Source of the DNA: Pasteurellaceae bacterium LFhippo2
GTDB taxonomy: Bacteria; Pseudomonadota; Gammaproteobacteria; Enterobacterales; Pasteurellaceae
Direction: 5' to 3'
DNA length: 64,000 nt
Assembly: GCA_029852775.1 (NCBI GenBank)
Contig: LEKJ01000028.1
Coordinates: 62,001 to 126,000, forward strand
Position numbers and translations under genes: made by a program. Below the pieces are notes generated by a model. It made no database searches, was not told where the DNA came from, and worked only from the letters and a program-made list of their open reading frames with translations. Positions within the stretch are counted from its first letter, which is position 1, and each line of letters starts with the position of its first letter. Positions 60,605 to 64,000 of the stretch are shown in pieces.

Positions 60605-60893
60605 TCAGCAAAAAATCGTTGTTGAAGTAGTTTATGCTTATCCTGATAAGTTCTTCTTAAAAAAACTCACTTTAGATAACCCGATGACGATTCAAAATGT
60701 TATTTTGCAATCGGGTGTTCTGCAAAAATATACGGAAATCGATCTGCGTGAAAATAAAGTCGGGATTTTTAGCCGTCCAGCTAAATTGACGGATATGGTT
60801 GAAAATGGGGATCGTATTGAGATTTACCGCCCATTGATTGCTGATCCCAAAGAGATTCGCCGTAAACGTGCGGAAGAGCAGAAGAAAGTATAA
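60597..60893 (+). CDS. ratB: RnfH/RatB-family ubiquitin-like protein
   Basis: 98 residues. Beta-grasp fold ([54 protein letters not shown]) of unknown role, always beside ratA. The start is GTG (60597), with AAGGAG 8 bases upstream. Overlaps the ratA stop by eight bases. Confidence 0.9.
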   Translation: MSDQQKIVVEVVYAYPDKFFLKKLTLDNPMTIQNVILQSGVLQKYTEIDLRENKVGIFSRPAKLTDMVENGDRIEIYRPLIADPKEIRRKRAEEQKKV

Positions 60894-60916
60894 TTTGTAG
60901 AAGATCAGACTTGATC

Positions 60917-61638
60917 TGACAAATCATTATAAAAATGAGAGTTTCCCCATTTAGAATATGAGTGTCTAAAATTCAATTTAAACAAAGAAGGAACGTCTCA
61001 GGCTTTATTCTAACAATCCTTTCATTGAATACAAGACTAGTTTACTTAATTTAGCAGAAAAACTTGGAAATATTTCATAAGCCAGTAAAGCAATGGGAAT
61101 GAGTCGAGATACATTCTATCACTATTAACAAGCTGTGGAACAAGGTGAGGTTGAAGCTCTACACAATAAAGACAGCGATTGCGGCTGCGGATATGTTAAA
61201 TGATAAAGTGTTACCATTCTTTGCCTCACAAGGCTTACCAATGTTGCGAATTTTAACGGATAGGGGCGAGTATTGTGGCAAAGTCGAAAATCATGATTAC
61301 GAGCTATACTTAGCGATTAATGATATTGAGCATACAAAAACTAAAGTAAAACACCCACAGACAAATGGTATCTGTGAGCGTTTTCATAAGACTATCTTGC
61401 AAGAATTTTATCAAGTGGCTTTTAGAAGGCACATTTATACAGATTTAACTCAACTGCAAGCTGATTTAGATTAATGGTTATATCATAATCTTCATCTCAT
61501 CCATCAAGGCAAAATGTGCTGTGGTAGAACACAAATGGAAACATTACTTGATGGAAAACGTATTTGGGCAGAAAAGAATTTAGGCTCAAATTAATCTGAC
61601 AGGCGCATCATTTTAAACGGGGGAGTGTCAGATGAGAT
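60917..61638 (+). mobile_element. Decayed IS481-type element
   Basis: 722 bases flanked by TTGATC duplications. An N-terminal remnant (60979-61185: PFIEYKTSLLNLAEKLGNIS, then ASKAMGMSRDTFYHY, with stops between) precedes a catalytic DDE remnant that begins near 61160. That second part (ILTDRGEYCGKVENHDYELY, LAINDIEHTKTKVKHPQTNG, ICERFHKTILQEF) continues past a stop (61472) to KMCCGRTQMETLLDGKRIW. Both the frame breaks and the missing central part show it is non-functional. TGACA is found near both ends. Confidence 0.82.
61145..61474 (+). pseudogene. IS481-type transposase fragment
   Basis: 109 codons open. From about codon 10 it matches the rve/DDE catalytic region, with Asp in ILTDRG and Glu in GICERFHKT. 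The first residues (RLKLYTIKTAI) are not transposase and come from a frame change, so this is not a true start. Frame also breaks at the 3' end. Confidence 0.85.
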
Positions 61639-61752
61639 TTGATCTTCTACAACTTAAGAAAGGAAATAACCTTATTGAGTTAAGGGCATTGAAATTTGGA
61701 TGTAACATTATGGCTTTGTGCAACGGCTACATAATACCGGTGTTATTATAAA

Positions 61753-61773
61753 GGGCGGAAATAAATTCCGCCC
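61753..61773 (-). terminator. purH terminator
   Basis: GGGCGGAA / TTCCGCCC stem with a short loop downstream of purH on the minus strand. purD does not follow. Confidence 0.75.
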
Positions 61774-61815
61774 AACGAAGATCTTGTTAATAACTTATCG
61801 GAAATTGCTAACTAA

Positions 61816-63414
61816 TCAATGACGGAAATGTCTCATTCCTGTTAGTACCATCGCCATACCGTGTTCGTTGGCTGCGTCAATTACTTCTTGATCGCGCATT
61901 GAGCCGCCCGGATGAATCACACAGCTAATGCCTACTTTAGCTGCCGCATCAATACCATCTCTGAATGGGAAGAATGCGTCTGACGCCATTACACAGCCAG
62001 CCACTTCTAAGCCTTCATCTTCTGCTTTAATACCTGCGATTTTCGCGGAATATACACGGCTCATTTGGCCTGCGCCGATGCCGATAGTCTGTTTATTTTT
62101 CGCATACACAATAGCATTTGATTTTACGTATTTTGCTACTTTCCAACAGAAGAGGAGATCTTCTAACTCTTGTTGAGTTGGTTTGCGTTCTGATACGATT
62201 TGCAAATCTTCAACAGAAACAGACCCCTTGTCAGCGTCTTGAACTAAAAGACCGCCGTTTACACGTTTGAAGTCTAAACGAGCTTGTCCTTCACTCAATT
62301 TTCCACATTCAAGCACACGCACATTTTTCTTTTTCGCTAATGCTTCTTTTGCTTCTGCTGAAATAGCAGGCGCAATAATCACTTCAACAAATTGGCGCTC
62401 TGCAATAGTTTGTGCCGTTAGGCCATCTAATTCACGGTTAAAGGCGATAATTCCACCGAAAGCAGATGTTGGATCGGTTTGATAAGCACGATTATAGGCT
62501 TCTAAAATATCTGAGCCTAGTGCGACACCACAAGGGTTGGCGTGTTTTACAATCACGCAAGCAGGTTCTGCAAACTCTTTTACACATTCAAGGGCTGCAT
62601 CTGTGTCTGCAATATTGTTGTAAGAAAGGGCTTTACCTTGTAGCTGTTTTGCAGTTGCAACACTTGCTTCTTTTAATTCATTTTCAACATAGAAAGCGGC
62701 ATTTTGGTGGCTATTTTCGCCATAGCGCATAGTTTGTTTACGCGTAAAGTTAAGGTTAAGAGTACGTGGGAATTGACCGCTTGGTTGAGTTAAATCTTCG
62801 TCTTCTGCACCTTGATAAGGGGGAACTTTTTGACCAAAGTAGTTCGCGATCATTGAATCATATTGCGCAGTATGTTCGAAAGCTTTGATAGCAAGATTAA
62901 AACGAGTTTCTAAGGTTAATGAATTATTGTTTTCATCCATTTCGGAAAGGATAGCATCAAAATCGTTATTATTAACTACGATAGCCACATCTTTATGGTT
63001 TTTTGCCGCAGAGCGTACCATTGTTGGGCCACCGATATCGATATTTTCTACCGCATCTTCAAGAGTACAATTTGGTTTTGCTACTGTTGCTGCAAAAGGG
63101 TAGAGATTTACTACAACCATATCGATACGCTCGATATTATGTTGTGCCATCACTTCATCATCTGTTTCGCGACGGCCTAAAATTCCGCCGTGAACTTTAG
63201 GGTGTAGCGTTTTTACACGCCCGTCCATCATCTCAGGAAAACCTGTGTAGTCAGAAACTTCGGTCACAGGTAAACCGCTATCAGCCAATAATTTTGCTGT
63301 ACCACCTGTTGAAAGTAATTTCACTCCACGATTTACTAATCCTTGAGCAAATTCCACAATGCCTGCTTTGTCAGATACACTTAATAATGCTTGTTGAATA
63401 GGACGATAAGTCAT
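61816..63414 (-). CDS. purH: Bifunctional AICAR formyltransferase / IMP cyclohydrolase
   Basis: Last two steps of IMP synthesis; 532 residues. N-terminal MGS-like cyclohydrolase domain ([55 protein letters not shown]) and C-terminal formyltransferase domain ([14 protein letters not shown] as [23 protein letters not shown]). Sits alone with a PurR box upstream; purD, the usual partner, is absent on the downstream side. Confidence 0.97.
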   Translation of the reverse strand: MTYRPIQQALLSVSDKAGIVEFAQGLVNRGVKLLSTGGTAKLLADSGLPVTEVSDYTGFPEMMDGRVKTLHPKVHGGILGRRETDDEVMAQHNIERIDMVVVNLYPFAATVAKPNCTLEDAVENIDIGGPTMVRSAAKNHKDVAIVVNNNDFDAILSEMDENNNSLTLETRFNLAIKAFEHTAQYDSMIANYFGQKVPPYQGAEDEDLTQPSGQFPRTLNLNFTRKQTMRYGENSHQNAAFYVENELKEASVATAKQLQGKALSYNNIADTDAALECVKEFAEPACVIVKHANPCGVALGSDILEAYNRAYQTDPTSAFGGIIAFNRELDGLTAQTIAERQFVEVIIAPAISAEAKEALAKKKNVRVLECGKLSEGQARLDFKRVNGGLLVQDADKGSVSVEDLQIVSERKPTQQELEDLLFCWKVAKYVKSNAIVYAKNKQTIGIGAGQMSRVYSAKIAGIKAEDEGLEVAGCVMASDAFFPFRDGIDAAAKVGISCVIHPGGSMRDQEVIDAANEHGMAMVLTGMRHFRH

Positions 63415-63462
63415 TCAGATTTCCTTTTGATTAATGTGAGAAAAAAAACGGCCTGAATTATA

Positions 63463-63478
63463 ACGCAATCGTTTGCGT
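63463..63478. promoter_or_regulatory. PurR operator
   Basis: ACGCAATCGTTTGCGT matches the PurR box consensus (ACGCAAACGTTTTCGT) with two changes, 49 bases before the purH start codon. Repression by PurR with hypoxanthine or guanine is expected. Confidence 0.85.
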
Positions 63479-63581
63479 AATGATATAGTATTTTGGAATA
63501 TTTAAATTAAAGGTGCTTCTTTTTGTGAAAATTAACAACAAAAAATTTTCGAATTATTCTTGCCTTTTTATTTTTTTTTTT

Positions 63582-63689
63582 TACAATAGGGAAGTTTTAT
63601 TCGCGAATACAGTCGTTAGCGTGAAACAACATTAAAAATTTTGTTCATTTGAATTCAAGCTGAGCAGCTAACACACTGCTCGGCTTTTT
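63582..63689 (+). ncRNA. Candidate small RNA between purH and nadN-like gene
   Basis: TTGCCT (63560) and TACAAT (63582) with a 16-base spacer, then about 100 bases without a reading frame, then a terminator-like hairpin GCTGAGCAG / CTGCTCGGC followed by TTTTTA (63659-63689). A promoter and terminator without a gene suggests a small RNA; no family recognised. Confidence 0.35.
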
Positions 63690-63707
63690 ATGTTTGTAAT
63701 AAAAACA

Positions 63708-63735
63708 AAAAGCTCCGCAGAGTATACGGAGCTTA
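63708..63735 (-). terminator. Terminator of the 5'-nucleotidase gene
   Basis: AAGCTCCG / CGGAGCTT stem, then TTTTTGTTTTT on the minus strand. Confidence 0.85.
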
Positions 63736-63748
63736 TTCAATGAAATGA

Positions 63749-64000
63749 TTATTTATAAATTACATCATCTTTTGGATCATATTTTGAAATATCAATCGGA
63801 GATTTTTCTTCAAAATATTTTTTCAGCATTTCAGCATCAATAAAGCCTGTGCTTACATAGCTTGGGTGCTTTTTCATCACTGGATAGCCATCGCCACCAG
63901 AAGCACAGTAGTCAGGCACAGACACTTTATATTTCTTCGCTAAATCAAGTGGTTGACCACCAATTTTTACATCAGAAACTTGTTTTGCAGTGCGGTCAAC
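63749..64000 (-). CDS. 5'-nucleotidase family protein, C-terminus (NadN/UshA-like)
   Basis: Only the last 83 codons are inside the window. The segment VDRTAKQVSDVKIGGQPLDL, then KYKVSVPDYCASGGDGYP is the C-terminal substrate-binding domain of periplasmic 5'-nucleotidases (5_nucleotid_C). In Pasteurellaceae this could be NadN, which processes NAD for uptake, or UshA; the part seen does not decide. Upstream sequence is missing. Confidence 0.75.
   Translation of the reverse strand, partial: VDRTAKQVSDVKIGGQPLDLAKKYKVSVPDYCASGGDGYPVMKKHPSYVSTGFIDAEMLKKYFEEKSPIDISKYDPKDDVIYK

Larger units (their letters stand above)
60897..61650. repeat. Family D palindrome split by an IS
   Basis: GTAGAAGATCAGAC-TTGATC at 60897-60916 and TTGATC-TTCTAC at 61639-61650 join, after removing the insert and one TTGATC, to the intact palindrome seen at 49538. 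Confidence 0.75.

Noticed and set aside
61145-61474. Functional transposase gene
   Set aside because: It lacks the N-terminal domain and part of the catalytic core, and stops interrupt both ends.

Overview
The window is chromosomal DNA of an A+T-rich Pasteurellaceae bacterium. Uptake-signal sequences of the ACAAGCGGTC type (5694, 52348, and a shorter match near 50745) point to the Actinobacillus pleuropneumoniae / Mannheimia / Bibersteinia clade rather than the Haemophilus influenzae-type clade. The apf-like pilin operon, zevAB, an opsX-like heptosyltransferase and ratAB order fit. The species cannot be named from sequence alone.

Layout. 1-2.6 kb: ilvY (partial) behind two lipooligosaccharide-type glycosyltransferase genes, then rpmE, all on the minus strand. 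2.8-10.6 kb: tkt, sodA and a two-gene formate dehydrogenase (a NuoF/GltD-like flavoprotein plus a Cys-type Mo catalytic subunit). 10.6-16.0 kb, minus strand: yacG, coaE, a REP-associated transposase and the type IV pilus operon pilABCD. 16.1-31.0 kb, plus strand: radA, ycjX, three small or hypothetical genes including a HEPN-like protein, rlmL, tadA, an AhpD-like protein, apt, dnaX, an ABC exporter (yadGH-like) and modABC. modABC imports the molybdate that the formate dehydrogenase would need.

31.08-41.7 kb: a tRNA-Ile2(CAU) gene followed by a satellite-like integrated element of about 10.6 kb. It has a P4-type tyrosine integrase, an AlpA-family regulator, a coiled-coil protein, a clear homologue of the P2/HP1 major capsid protein (gpN), several unknown small genes, a candidate structured RNA before an Ash/Icd-like gene, a second frameshifted AlpA-like gene, a DUF927/P4-alpha-like replication protein, and an A+T-rich array of TTTTCCTAA motifs that looks like its replication origin. 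A degenerate copy of the tRNA end marks the right boundary. It has a capsid gene but no recognisable terminase, portal or tail genes. This is the most unusual system in the window.

41.9-64 kb: gpmA, an overlapping pair of unknown genes, rnpB, zevAB, a sodium:alanine symporter, greA, dacB, prfB (with its programmed frameshift), a lipoprotein with coiled-coil repeats and a TbpB-like barrel end, a WYL regulator, an orphan MazE-like antitoxin, thrL-thrA-thrB (no thrC follows), tusE, an opsX-like gene, a CYTH phosphatase, ratA-ratB, a decayed IS481-type element, purH with a PurR box, and the 3' end of a 5'-nucleotidase.

A second theme is short palindromes bounded by GTAG/CTAC. Seven copies of one family lie around the RAYT transposase and at two other loci, three further families are scattered elsewhere, and one palindrome is split by the IS481 remnant. 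Recoding signals appear twice: an A11 slippery run in dnaX and the CTT-TGA-C site in prfB.
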